DNA from: Cupriavidus taiwanensis
Lineage (GTDB): Bacteria; Pseudomonadota; Gammaproteobacteria; Burkholderiales; Burkholderiaceae
NCBI RefSeq assembly: GCF_900249755.1
Contig: NZ_LT976853.1
Coordinates: 222,011 to 286,010 of the forward strand
DNA: 64,000 bases
Reading direction: 5' to 3'
The notes under the pieces were generated by a model. The model did no database searches, was not told the origin of the DNA, and saw nothing but the letters and a program-made list of their open reading frames with translations. The stretch's first letter is position 1. Each line of letters begins with the position of its first letter. This document shows positions 1 through 8,479 of the stretch, in pieces. A program made the position numbers and the translations under genes.

Positions 1-1
1 C

Positions 2-883
2 CGCTTCCTGACCGCGATCGGCGCCGCCATCTATACGCCGCAGACCGCGGCCACGCTGCCGCTGCTGGTCAATGCGCAGACCCGCGGGCGCGCCATCAGC
101 TTTGTGTTCCTGGGCTGGAGCATTGCCAGCGTGGTGGGGGTGCCGCTGGGCACGTGGATTTCCAGCACGCTGGGCTGGCGCGTCAGCATGGCGCTGGTGG
201 GAGCGATGGCGCTGCTGGTGTCGGCGGCGGTGTGGCGCGCGCTGCCGCGCGGGCTGATGGTGCCGCCGGCCGGGCGCGAGGCCTGGGTCGCCGTGCTGCG
301 CCACAAGCCGGTGATGCTGGTGGTGCTGACCACCATGATCTCGTCGGCCGGCATGTTCACGCTGTTTACCTATATTGCCCCGCTGATGCGCGACGTCTAT
401 GGCATCAGCGGCGGCGCGCTCAGCCTGATGTTCCTGGCCTATGGCGCCTGCGGGGTGTTCGGCAACGCCATGGCGGCGTCGCGCATGGACCGGGTCACGC
501 CCAGCCGGATCGTGCAGGTGACGCTGCTGACGTCGATCACGGCGATGGTGCTGTGGCCGCTGGCGGGGCTGGGCAGCGTGGCGCTGGTGGCGCTGTTCAT
601 GCTGTGGGGCGTGGGCGGGTTTGCCACCAACAGCGCGCAGCAGGCGCGGCTGGTGCTGCTGGCGCCGTAGCGGGCCGCGGTGTCGATCTCGCTGAATTCC
701 TCGTCGATCTACCTGGGCCAGGCCGCCGGCGCCATGGCGGGCGCGGCCATCTATACGCTGGCCGGCCCCGACACGCTGCACTGGGGCGCGGCGGCGCTGA
801 TGCTGGCGGCGCTGGCGGTGTCGCAGCGCGCGCGGCTGCTGGGCTGCCGCTGGCAGCCGCCGCAAGCGGCGCAGCAGCTCTGA
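2..883 (+). pseudogene. MFS transporter, 5' truncated by the window edge and interrupted by an in-frame amber codon
   Basis: The frame is open from the left edge of the window and encodes the C-terminal half or more of a 12-helix major facilitator permease, with hydrophobic helices separated by short basic loops and a TRGRA-type loop near the start. Translation stops at a TAG at 668-670. The same frame continues without further stops to TGA at 881-883, and the continuation (RAAVSISLNSSSIYLGQAAG) is the usual MFS arabinose/sugar-efflux-type helix 11 region. A single C-to-T change (CAG to TAG) would explain the break, and homologues have Gln or another residue there. I call it a recent nonsense pseudogene; a sequencing error or strain polymorphism is the alternative. 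Substrate unknown. Confidence 0.75.
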
Positions 884-946
884 TTCCCTTCTGAAACGGG
901 CGCCGCGGCCCCGCGCCGGCGCCTTGTGAGGAACCGCACCAAGCCT

Positions 947-1014
947 TTGTCCACAGCCTTATCCGCCCCGTTATCCTCAGGGATATCCGCAGCTTATCCA
1001 CATCCCTATCCACA
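947..1014 (+). promoter_or_regulatory. Phased array of six DnaA-box-like 9-mers
   Basis: Six 9-mers related to the DnaA box TTATCCACA lie in the same orientation at 947 (TTGTCCACA), 959 (TTATCCGCC), 971 (TTATCCTCA), 983 (ATATCCGCA), 994 (TTATCCACA, perfect) and 1006 (CTATCCACA). Start-to-start spacing is 12, 12, 12, 11 and 12 bp, close to one helical turn, so all sites would face roughly the same side of the DNA. The array lies just upstream of the GTG start of the MOSC gene. It could be a DnaA titration site, a DnaA-regulated promoter, or a remnant origin element. The motif is seen directly; the function is inference. Confidence 0.6.
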
Positions 1015-1034
1015 ACCACGAAGCGGGGGCGCAC

Positions 1035-1673
1035 GTGAGCGATTCGAGACCTTGGCCGGGCCTTGCGCGTGTGCTGGCGGTCAGCCTGGGAAAGGCCATC
1101 CCGCTGGTGGTGGCGGGGGCGGGCACCGAGGCGGTGGTGCTGTCCGGCATCCGCAAGCATCCGGTCAGCACGCTACTGCACCCGCTGCGGGTCCAGGTGC
1201 AGCCGCTCGGGCTGGCCGGCGACGAGCAGGGTGACCTGACCGTGCACGGCGGGCTCGACAAGGCGGTCTACGCCTACCCGTCGGAGCACTACGCCTGGTG
1301 GAACGCCCGCCGCCGCGCCTGCGCCCAGCCCGAGTCCGGCCCGCCGCTGCCCTACGGCGCGATGGGCGAAAACCTGACGCTCGAGGGTTTGCTCGAGTCC
1401 GCGCTATGGATCGGCGACCTGGTGCGGGTCGGCACCGCGCTGCTGCGCGTGGAAGCCCCGCGCCAGCCCTGCTACAAGTTCAACGCCGCGCTGGGCTACC
1501 GCCATGCGGTGCGCGACATGGTGCAGAGCGGCTATTCCGGGGTCTACCTGAGCGTGGTGCTCAAGGGCGAGGTGCGCGCCGGCGATGCCGTGATTGTGCA
1601 GGCCGGACCACGGGAATTGTCGGTCGACAGCGTCAATCAGTGGCGCCGCGATGGCCGGCGGCAGCTTTTCTGA
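1035..1673 (+). CDS. MOSC domain-containing protein (YiiM-like)
   Basis: 212 residues, starting at GTG 1035. The protein is a stand-alone MOSC domain (MoCo sulfurase C-terminal fold). It has the family's GDEQGDLTVHGG segment (about 62-73), a GENLTLEG motif (about 111-118), W/IGD, and the conserved cysteine in APRQPC (Cys146), the expected persulfide or cofactor-binding residue. E. coli YiiM, of similar size, is linked to detoxification of N-hydroxylated base analogues with molybdenum cofactor. The gene stands alone between the broken MFS gene and the RND operon, and its promoter region holds the DnaA-box array. The substrate cannot be read from the sequence. Confidence 0.85.
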   Translation: MSDSRPWPGLARVLAVSLGKAIPLVVAGAGTEAVVLSGIRKHPVSTLLHPLRVQVQPLGLAGDEQGDLTVHGGLDKAVYAYPSEHYAWWNARRRACAQPESGPPLPYGAMGENLTLEGLLESALWIGDLVRVGTALLRVEAPRQPCYKFNAALGYRHAVRDMVQSGYSGVYLSVVLKGEVRAGDAVIVQAGPRELSVDSVNQWRRDGRRQLF

Positions 1674-1934
1674 TAATGTTTGTCTAACCATACAAGCGCC
1701 CCGCTACACACATCCCCGGCCTCCCCTGTGGCCCGGACGGCGTTTGCCGGCGCCGGGCATTACCAGATCCTTGCACCTCTGTAACGGACTGTAATACGCG
1801 GCGCTGGCTCCGGCGGGCGAAGCGCGGTACTAGTAGAGTCTTTGCGCGACACGCACCGGCAACATCTGCTGACAACATGCCGGGCGGTACACGGGGAGTG
1901 GCGCTGAAGACGCGGGGCAGAGGGTCCACACAAT

Positions 1935-3170
1935 ATGAAATCTGACAGGATCGACCAGCCCAAGGGCTTCGTCGACAGCAACTGGAGGGCGGTCGCCGGG
2001 ACCGGGCGCGGCCGCGTGTCGCCGTGGCTGGCGGTGTTGGTGGTGCTGGCGCTTGCCGGCCTGGGCTGGTTCGCATGGCGCACCTGGCTTGCCCCCAAGC
2101 CGGCGCCGAAGCCGCCGGCGGCGGCGGTGGTGGCCACCGCGCCGGTGCAGCAGGGCGACGTGCCGCTGCAGGTCTCGGCCAACGGCAATGTCACGGCGCT
2201 GTCGACCGTGGAGGTGCGGCCGCAGGTGTCCAGCACCGTGCGCACCGTCCATATCAAGGAAGGCCAGACCGTCAAGCCCGGCGACCTGCTGTTCTCGCTC
2301 GATACCCGCATGGACGAGGCCAACCTGGCCAAGGCCCAGGCGCAACTGCTGCGCGACCAGGCCGACCTGGCCGACGCCCGCCGCACGCTGGCGCGCAGCC
2401 AGGAGCTGCTGCAGCGCAATTTCATCTCGAAGAGCGCGGTCGATACCGCGCAGGCCAGGGTCGACGGCTTTGCCGCCACCGTGCGCGCCGACCAGGCCGC
2501 GATCGAGGCCAGCCGCGTGGCGGTCAGCTACGGCGCGATCCGCGCCACCATCAGCGGCCGCACCGGCGTGATCAACGCCTTCCCCGGCTCGCTGGTGCTG
2601 CCCAACAGCACCCAGCCGATGGTCACCATCGCCCAGGTGCAGCCGATCGCCGTCACCTTCAGCCTGCCCGAACGCCAGCTGGCCGCGCTGCGCGAGGCGC
2701 TGCGCGCGGGCCCGGTGCAGGTCACCGCGCAGCCCAACGACGGCAACAAGGCGCCGGTGACCGGCCGCATCAGCTTTGTCGATAACACCGTCGACCCGCA
2801 GTACGGCACCATCCGCGTCAAGGCGCAATTCGACAATGAAGAACAGCGGCTGTGGCCGGGCACCTATGCCACCGTCAGCGCCGTGGTGCAGACGTTGAAG
2901 GGCGCGCTGACGGTGCCGCCGCAGGCGGTGGTGACCGGCCCGGAAGGCCGTTTCGTCTATGTGGTGCAGCCCGACAGCAAGGTCGCGCGCGTGCCGGTGC
3001 GGGTGGTGACCACCACCGCCGCCGCCGCCGTGGTCGAGGGCGTGCAGTCCGGCGCCCGCGTGGTGGTGGAAGGCACGCAGAACCTGCGCCCCGGCGCGCT
3101 GGTGCGCGAGGCCGCGGCCCGCGGCGCCTCCGGCGCCGACGCCGCCCGCCCTGCCGCCGCGGGGCACTGA
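1935..3170 (+). CDS. RND efflux periplasmic adaptor (MdtA-like)
   Basis: 411 residues. A short cytoplasmic N-terminus is followed by one membrane anchor (about 31-48), then biotinyl-lipoyl-like halves, an alpha-helical hairpin (about 120-180, rich in A, Q, R and D heptads) and beta-barrel domains. GRTGVINAFPGSLV and a VPPQAVVTGPEGRFVYVV stretch are typical of the MdtA/MexE type of HlyD/AcrA adaptor. An Ala/Pro-rich tail closes the protein. The next gene starts 3 bp after its stop, so the two form an operon. The 260 bp upstream hold no gene and no promoter that I can name with confidence. It should bridge the permease to a TolC-type channel encoded elsewhere. Confidence 0.9.
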   Translation: MKSDRIDQPKGFVDSNWRAVAGTGRGRVSPWLAVLVVLALAGLGWFAWRTWLAPKPAPKPPAAAVVATAPVQQGDVPLQVSANGNVTALSTVEVRPQVSSTVRTVHIKEGQTVKPGDLLFSLDTRMDEANLAKAQAQLLRDQADLADARRTLARSQELLQRNFISKSAVDTAQARVDGFAATVRADQAAIEASRVAVSYGAIRATISGRTGVINAFPGSLVLPNSTQPMVTIAQVQPIAVTFSLPERQLAALREALRAGPVQVTAQPNDGNKAPVTGRISFVDNTVDPQYGTIRVKAQFDNEEQRLWPGTYATVSAVVQTLKGALTVPPQAVVTGPEGRFVYVVQPDSKVARVPVRVVTTTAAAAVVEGVQSGARVVVEGTQNLRPGALVREAAARGASGADAARPAAAGH

Positions 3171-3173
3171 GCC

Positions 3174-6100
3174 ATGACGCTCTCGGAACTCTGCATCCGC
3201 CGTCCGGTGATGACGGTGCTGCTGTGCCTGGCCGTGATCGTCACCGGCATCGTGCTGTACCCGACCATCCCGATCGCCGCGCTGCCCAGCTTCAACTCGC
3301 CGGTGATCCAGGTCACCGCGACGCTGCCGGGCGCGAGCCCGGAAACCATGGCGGCATCGGTGGCGACGCAGCTGGAAAAGCAGTTCGCGACCATCCCCGG
3401 CGTGTCGGTGATCAGCTCGTCGAACACGCTCGGCAATTCCAGCATCACGATCGAATTCAACAGCGACCGCAATATCGACGACGCAGCCGTTGACGTGCAG
3501 GCGGCGCTGTTCCGCGCGCAGCGTTCGCTGCCGATCGAGATGACCACGCCGCCGTCGTACCGCAAGGTCAACCCGGCCGACGCGCCGGTGCTGCTGCTGG
3601 CGATCAACTCGCCGGCGATGAGCCTGGCCGACCTGAACGCGTTCGGCGACAACCTGATCTCGCCCACGCTGGCGACGCTGCCGGGCGTGGCGCAGGTGCA
3701 GATCTTCGGCCAGAAGCGCTTTGCGGTGCGCGTGCGCGCGCATCCGGATGCGCTGGCCGCGCGCGGCCTGACGCTGGACGAGCTGGCCACCGCGCTGAAC
3801 CGCGCCAATGCCAACACGCCGGTGGGCACGCTCGACAGCGCACGCCAGACCCTGACCATCCAGGCCAACCGGCAGCTCACCAGTGCCGACGCCTTCCGCA
3901 ATATCATCGTCGCCAGCCAGCCCAACGGCGCGCTGGTGCGGCTGTCGGACGTGGCCGAGGTCGAGGACAGCGTCGAGACCATCAAGACCGGCAGCTGGCT
4001 CAACAACGAGCGCTCGATCGTGCTGGCCGTGCTGCGCCAGCCCGACGCCAACACCGTCGCCGTGGTCGACGCCATCCATGCCGCCCTGCCCCGGCTGATC
4101 CAGCAGATGCCCGGCTCGATCAACGTGTCGGTGGTCAACGACCGCTCGCGCTCGATCCGCGAATCGATCCATGACGTGCAGTTCACGCTGGCGCTGACGG
4201 TGGCGCTGGTGGTGCTGGTGATCTTCCTGTTCCTGCGCCGCGCCGCGGCCACGCTGATCCCGACCGTGTCGCTGCCGATCTCGCTGATCGGCACGGTGGC
4301 GCTGATGAAGGCGTTCGGCTACAGCCTGGACAACGTCTCGCTGCTGGCGATCACGCTGGCGGTGGGGCTGGTGGTCGACGATGCCATCGTCATGCTCGAG
4401 AACATCGTGCGCCATATCGAGGAAGGCGTGCCGCCGCTCAAGGCCGCGCTGGTGGGATCGCGCGAGATGGGTTTCACCATCCTGTCGATCTCGATCTCGC
4501 TGGTGGCGGTGTTTATCCCGATCTTCTTCATGCCGGGCGTGATCGGGCTGCTGTTCCATGAATTCGCCGCGGTGGTGTCGCTGTCGATCCTGGTGTCGGC
4601 GCTGGTGTCGCTGACGCTGATCCCGATGCTGTGCGCGCGCTTCCTGTCGGCCGAGAACGTGCCGGTGGACGAATCGCACCACGCCTATGGCGACCACCCG
4701 GTGGCGCAGCCGGCCGCGGCGCAGAAGCAGACGCTGGGCATGCGTTCGACGCAGTGGTTCGAAAACCTGTTCGAGTTCACGCTGCACCGCTACGCGCGCG
4801 GGCTGGACTGGTGCCTGGCGCACCGCCGCACCGTGCTGGGGGCGGCGGGCCTGACCTTCGTGCTGACCGCGGTGCTGTTCGTGGCCATCCCCAAGGGCTT
4901 CTTCCCGGAAGAAGACATCGGCCAGATCCGCGTCAACGCCGAAGGGCCGCAGGACATCTCGTTCGATGCCATGTCCGAGCGCCTGCGCGACGCGGCCGAG
5001 CGCATGCGCGCCAACCCGGCGGTCAAGAGCATCGTGGTGGCGATCGGCGGCGGGCCGTCGCCGGCCATCAACACCGGGCGCATGTTCGTCGAACTGAAGC
5101 CGCGCGGCGAGCGCGGGGCCATGCCCAGGGTGATCGAGTCATTGCGGCGCGACGTCGCCGGCGTGCCGGGCCTGGCGGTGTACTTCGCGCCGGTGCAGAA
5201 CCTGCAGCTGGGCGGGCGCCAGAGCAAGAGCCGCTACCAGTACACGCTGCAGAGCGTGAAGGCCGGGCAGCTGCAGGACGCCTCCGACCAGCTGATGGCG
5301 AAGATGCGCGCCGACAGCCTGTTCCGCGACGTCACCAGCGACTCGCAGCAGTCGGGTCTGGAAGCGCACCTGACCATCGACCGCGACAAGGCCAATGCAC
5401 TGGGCGTGCAGATGCAGGACGTGCGCACCGCGCTGTACTCGGCCTTCGGCGAGCGCCAGGTGTCGACCATCTACACGCCGATCGACAACTACTACGTGAT
5501 CCTGCAGGCGGCCGATGCCGACCGCACCGACGAAAGCGCGTTCGCCAAGCTTTATGTGCGCAGCAAGACCGGGCAGATGGTGCCGGTCTCGGCCTTCGCC
5601 ACCACCGAGCGCCGGGTCGGCCCGATCGCGGTCAACCACCAGGGGCAGCTGCCGTCGGTGACGGTGTCGTTCAACCTGGCCCCGGGCGCGGCGCTGGGCG
5701 ACGCCTCGGCGCGCATCGACCGCTACAAGCAGGAGATCGCGATGCCCAGCTCGATCTTCACCAGCTGGGGCGGCGACGCGGCCGTGTTCCAGTCGTCGCA
5801 GGCGACGCAGATCGTGCTGCTGGTCGCGGCGATCGCGGTGATCTACACGCTGCTGGGGGTGCTGTACGAAAGCTACATCCACCCGCTGACCATCCTGGCG
5901 GGTCTGCCGTCCGCGGCGGTCGGCGCGTTGCTGACGCTGTTCATCTTCAACGTCGAGCTGTCGCTGATCGCGGTGATCGGCGTGCTGATGCTGATCGGCA
6001 TCGTCAAGAAGAACGCGATCATGATGATCGACTTCGCGCTGGCGGCGCAGCGCGAACAAGGCATGACCCCGGCCAGAGCGATCCGGCAGGCGTGCCTGCT

Positions 6101-6371
6101 GCGCTTCCGGCCGATCATGATGACCACCTTCGCCGCGGTGATGGGCGCGCTGCCGCTGGCGCTGGGCCTGGGCGCCGGCGCCGAGCTGCGCCAGCCGCTG
6201 GGTTTGGCGGTGGTGGGCGGGCTGCTGTTCTCGCAGGTGATCACGCTGTTCATCACGCCGGTGATCTACCTGGCGCTGGACCGCTTCTCCGGCACCGGGC
6301 CGCTGCAGATCGACGCGGAAGGCAACCGGCTGCCGCACAAGGCGCCCGGGGAGACGGTGCGGCAGCATTGA
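3174..6371 (+). CDS. RND efflux permease (MdtB/MdtC/MuxB-like)
   Basis: 1065 residues, full length for a hydrophobe/amphiphile RND pump. Twelve membrane helices are split by two large periplasmic loops, and the TM4 proton-relay motif VVDDAIVMLENIV lies near residue 400. The sequence is of the MdtB/C subclass rather than AcrB (start RRPVMTVLLCLAVIVTG). A hydrophilic His-rich insert (SHHAYGDHP, about residues 500-508) lies in the central cytoplasmic loop. It is probably translationally coupled to the adaptor upstream. E. coli MdtABC uses two different permeases, but only one is encoded here, and no outer-membrane factor follows. It may assemble as a homotrimer and borrow the channel of the oprM locus at 25.6 kb. 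Confidence 0.9.
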   Translation: MTLSELCIRRPVMTVLLCLAVIVTGIVLYPTIPIAALPSFNSPVIQVTATLPGASPETMAASVATQLEKQFATIPGVSVISSSNTLGNSSITIEFNSDRNIDDAAVDVQAALFRAQRSLPIEMTTPPSYRKVNPADAPVLLLAINSPAMSLADLNAFGDNLISPTLATLPGVAQVQIFGQKRFAVRVRAHPDALAARGLTLDELATALNRANANTPVGTLDSARQTLTIQANRQLTSADAFRNIIVASQPNGALVRLSDVAEVEDSVETIKTGSWLNNERSIVLAVLRQPDANTVAVVDAIHAALPRLIQQMPGSINVSVVNDRSRSIRESIHDVQFTLALTVALVVLVIFLFLRRAAATLIPTVSLPISLIGTVALMKAFGYSLDNVSLLAITLAVGLVVDDAIVMLENIVRHIEEGVPPLKAALVGSREMGFTILSISISLVAVFIPIFFMPGVIGLLFHEFAAVVSLSILVSALVSLTLIPMLCARFLSAENVPVDESHHAYGDHPVAQPAAAQKQTLGMRSTQWFENLFEFTLHRYARGLDWCLAHRRTVLGAAGLTFVLTAVLFVAIPKGFFPEEDIGQIRVNAEGPQDISFDAMSERLRDAAERMRANPAVKSIVVAIGGGPSPAINTGRMFVELKPRGERGAMPRVIESLRRDVAGVPGLAVYFAPVQNLQLGGRQSKSRYQYTLQSVKAGQLQDASDQLMAKMRADSLFRDVTSDSQQSGLEAHLTIDRDKANALGVQMQDVRTALYSAFGERQVSTIYTPIDNYYVILQAADADRTDESAFAKLYVRSKTGQMVPVSAFATTERRVGPIAVNHQGQLPSVTVSFNLAPGAALGDASARIDRYKQEIAMPSSIFTSWGGDAAVFQSSQATQIVLLVAAIAVIYTLLGVLYESYIHPLTILAGLPSAAVGALLTLFIFNVELSLIAVIGVLMLIGIVKKNAIMMIDFALAAQREQGMTPARAIRQACLLRFRPIMMTTFAAVMGALPLALGLGAGAELRQPLGLAVVGGLLFSQVITLFITPVIYLALDRFSGTGPLQIDAEGNRLPHKAPGETVRQH

Positions 6372-6393
6372 GGGCGGGCGCCGGCGCCGCCAG

Positions 6394-6771
6394 CTATTCG
6401 CCCGGTTCCGCGAGGATGTCGGCAGGCACGTCGAGCGCCTGCGCCAGCCTGCGCAGCGCTGCCGCGCTGCCGGCACGCGTGCGGTTCTCGATCTGGCTGA
6501 GATACGGCTTGCTCAGGCCCGCGGCCCGGGCCAGCGCATCCTGCGTCAGCCGCCGGTAGTTGCGCCACGCCTTGACCGGGTGGTCGCCGGCCAGTTCGGC
6601 GTCGAGCACGGCGGCCGGCACGCGCCAGCCGTCGTCCTGTTCCACCGCGGCGTCAAACAGGGTGACGTCGTCGCTGGCTTCGATCAGGTGCTGGACGCGT
6701 TCCCAGACCTCGATGGGGACCACGGCAAATTCGCGGCGGCCGTCGCGCTGGATGAATTGGATGTCGGTCAT
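6394..6771 (-). CDS. XRE-family antitoxin of a RelE-type toxin-antitoxin pair
   Basis: 125 residues. The N-terminal 60 residues (MTDIQFIQRDGRREFAVVP) form a toxin-wrapping segment rich in acidic residues. A Cro/C1 helix-turn-helix follows at about 66-118 (RRLTQDALARAAGLSKPYLSQIE). It starts inside the toxin stop codon (ATGA, 4-bp overlap), so the order is toxin first and antitoxin second, as in higBA-like systems. The protein should neutralise the toxin and repress the shared promoter. It converges on the RND permease gene, with 22 bp between the two stops. The paired arrangement makes the call good; the exact subfamily is uncertain. Confidence 0.85.
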   Translation of the reverse strand: MTDIQFIQRDGRREFAVVPIEVWERVQHLIEASDDVTLFDAAVEQDDGWRVPAAVLDAELAGDHPVKAWRNYRRLTQDALARAAGLSKPYLSQIENRTRAGSAAALRRLAQALDVPADILAEPGE

Positions 6772-7025
6772 TGGTAGGCACTCCCTCGCGGACAGACCGC
6801 CACCACGAGGATGACAAGTCGGCCGTCTTCAATCTGGTACAGCACGCGCCAATCTCCAACCCGCAGCCGGTAGCCGGGCCGTCCGGCGAGCCGGCTCGCG
6901 TTCGGATTGGGAGCGTACGGATTGCTGGCAAGCATGTCGAGCTTCGCCCGGATGGTTGCCGCGACATTCCGTGGCATCGCCTTCAAGGCCTGCGCCGCCT
7001 GCTTGGTAAATTCGATGGCATGCAT
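6768..7025 (-). CDS. RelE/ParE-superfamily toxin
   Basis: 85 residues, the usual size for the family. It starts with MHAIEFTKQAAQALKAMP and carries the RelE core segments RLAGRPGYRLRVGDWRVLY (about 45-63) and a C-terminal beta strand VILVVAVCPRG. RelE-type toxins are ribosome-dependent mRNA endonucleases, while ParE relatives poison gyrase. The GDWRVLY motif favours the RelE branch. Start ATG at 7023-7025 was chosen because it gives the canonical N-terminus; longer in-frame starts would add non-family sequence. A perfect inverted repeat about 30 bp upstream may be the operator. Whether the pair is active is unknown. Confidence 0.85.
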   Translation of the reverse strand: MHAIEFTKQAAQALKAMPRNVAATIRAKLDMLASNPYAPNPNASRLAGRPGYRLRVGDWRVLYQIEDGRLVILVVAVCPRGSAYQ

Positions 7026-7052
7026 GCATGGTAGTGCGTTGCTAACTTCGAT

Positions 7053-7067
7053 GCAAACAAAGTTTGC
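7053..7067. promoter_or_regulatory. Inverted repeat upstream of the toxin-antitoxin pair, candidate operator
   Basis: GCAAAC-AAA-GTTTGC is a perfect 6+6 inverted repeat, 28 bp upstream of the toxin start. The size and position fit an autoregulatory operator bound by the XRE antitoxin or the toxin-antitoxin complex. No better repeat is visible between the toxin and the ChaN-like gene. Confidence 0.45.
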
Positions 7068-7276
7068 TAAACAGACGGCTTCCGACCCGGACGCGTCCCG
7101 CTCAGCCAGCAACATGCCATCCATGTGGTAGCGGCACCACATCCTATGCGTGAAGCGCATTCCGATGGGGCCGGCACGGAAGGGCCTGTCCGGGAGCAAC
7201 CGGGGCCGATGTGGGCGAGAATCTGGTCGACGTGCGCCGGCGCCGGCCACGGCAACGAGATAAAGGAAACCGCGTG

Positions 7277-8113
7277 ATGCCATTGCGCTTGTGCGCCGCC
7301 GCCATGCTGGCCGCGGCGGCTGCTTTGCTCACCGCCGGCTGTGCCGCGCCGCGGCCAGCGCCCGCGACGGTCAGCGCCGCCTTCGCCGGCAAGCCGTACG
7401 TGCTGCTGGGCGAGGTGCACGACAACGCCGCCGGCCAGCAGCAGCGGCTCGACGCGCTGACCCGCGCGGTCGCGCAAGGCTGGCGCCCGGCCATCGCCAT
7501 GGAGCAGTTCGACCGCGAGCGCCAGGCCGATATCGACCGCGCCAGGCGCGAGCGCCCGCGCGACGCCGACTACCTGATCGCACAGGCCGGCGGCGGCGCG
7601 TGGCAGTGGCCGCTGTACCGGCCGGTGGTGGCGCTGGCGCTGCGGTACGACCTGCCGCTGGTCGCGGCGAACCTGTCGCGCGCCGACGCGGGCAAGATCG
7701 TGCGCGGCGGGCTGGACCGGCTGTTTTCCGCGGACGAGCGGCAGCGGCTGGGACTGACCGGCGCGTTGCCACCGGACCTGGTCGCGGCGCAGACCGCGGT
7801 GCTCGACCGCGGCCACTGCGGCAATTTCCCCAAGGCGATGCTGCCCGGCATGCTGGCGGCACAGGCCGCGCGCGACGCGGTGATGGCGCAGGCGTTGCGG
7901 CCTTATGCCGCGCGCGGCGCGGTGCTGATCGCGGGGAATGGGCATGTGCGGCGCGATATCGGCGTGCCGCGCTGGCTGGCCGGCGATGCCGGCATGGTGG
8001 TCAGCGTGGGCTATGTGGAAAGCGCGCCGGCTGATGGCGAGTTCGACCTGGCGGTGGTGGTGCCGGCGGTCGAGCGCAAGGATCTTTGCTTGCAGGCGAA
8101 GCCGGGGGGGTGA
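7277..8113 (+). CDS. ChaN-family (haem-binding) lipoprotein
   Basis: 278 residues. A lipoprotein signal peptide ends in the lipobox LLTAGC (Cys22), giving an envelope lipoprotein. The body has the family's opening motif VLLGEVHDN (about 43-51), AMEQFDRERQ, a DLPLVAANLSR segment and GHVRRDIGVPRWL near the C-terminus. ChaN relatives (Campylobacter ChaN and others) bind cofacial haem as dimers and are associated with iron acquisition; the family is also called DUF399. ATG 7277 was chosen because it begins the signal peptide and follows AAAGGAAA; GTG 7274 is equally possible. No iron genes adjoin it, so its role here is open. Confidence 0.8.
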   Translation: MPLRLCAAAMLAAAAALLTAGCAAPRPAPATVSAAFAGKPYVLLGEVHDNAAGQQQRLDALTRAVAQGWRPAIAMEQFDRERQADIDRARRERPRDADYLIAQAGGGAWQWPLYRPVVALALRYDLPLVAANLSRADAGKIVRGGLDRLFSADERQRLGLTGALPPDLVAAQTAVLDRGHCGNFPKAMLPGMLAAQAARDAVMAQALRPYAARGAVLIAGNGHVRRDIGVPRWLAGDAGMVVSVGYVESAPADGEFDLAVVVPAVERKDLCLQAKPGG

Positions 8114-8220
8114 GGGGTTTTTTTGGGGCGGTTGCCATGGACGCGCCGGCCCTCTCCCCCGCCCCTACCCAGTAACCTTCGCTAAGTCTTGATCTTGTTA
8201 GTGTCACCAAAAAAGACCAC

Positions 8221-8343
8221 CGTCATTCCCGCGAAAGCGGGAACCCAGTGACTTTGAGAAGCGCTTGCGCTTCAAAGACACTGGGTCCCCGCCTACGCGG
8301 GGACGACGTGTCGGTTACGAGGAGCAATTCGGCATGGGCCAGC
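8221..8343. repeat. REPIN-like palindromic repeat, family A, copy 1
   Basis: Two GC-rich hairpins (TTCCCGCGAAAGCGGGAA and TCCCCGCCTACGCGGGGA) stand in inverted order around a central GAAGCGC/GCGCTTC dyad, so 8221-8308 forms one imperfect palindrome with arms of about 43 bp. A further 35 bp (GTGTCGGTTACGAGGAGCAA and on) is also shared with copy 2 at 16 kb. It lies downstream of the ChaN-like gene, within a 562-bp gap before tctC. Confidence 0.85.
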
Positions 8344-8418
8344 GCCTCCACGAAGTCCCGCCCGCCCACACGCCAACCTGCCACCATCCACGTAAACCCC
8401 GACCCCATCTCCCCCCAT

Positions 8419-8479
8419 TTGACAGCCTTTTGACAGTTTCCCCCGCCTAGAATCCGCCCCAAGGCCGGAACTTCCGGCC
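8419..8479 (+). promoter_or_regulatory. Tandem TTTTGACAG-like repeats and a dyad upstream of tctC
   Basis: Two TTGACA hexamers, in the contexts ATTTGACAG and TTTTGACAG, occur 11 bp apart at 8419 and 8430. They are followed by TAGAAT at 8448 and a dyad GGCCGGAA-C-TTCCGGCC at 8463-8479. Neither hexamer has ideal spacing to the TAGAAT (23 or 12 bp), so this may be an activator-dependent promoter with an operator, not a plain sigma-70 promoter. The remaining 200 bp to tctC are GC-rich and hold no gene. Confidence 0.3.

Noticed and set aside
1771..1800. A promoter for the first RND operon (TTGCAC with TAATAC)
   Set aside because: Spacing of about 15 bp and a weak -10 do not support a call.
1830..4823. 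A 997-codon open frame on the minus strand across the RND genes, and similar long antisense frames at 11912-14926, 22417-25617, 57912-59777 and 61400-63289
   Set aside because: They are rich in His, Arg, Gln and Asp/Val with no recognisable fold and lie exactly opposite strong genes. In GC-rich DNA such frames are by-products of codon bias.
8419..8453. A plain sigma-70 promoter for tctC made from TTGACA and TAGAAT
   Set aside because: Spacings of 23 or 12 bp are unsuitable; kept only as a low-confidence regulatory feature.
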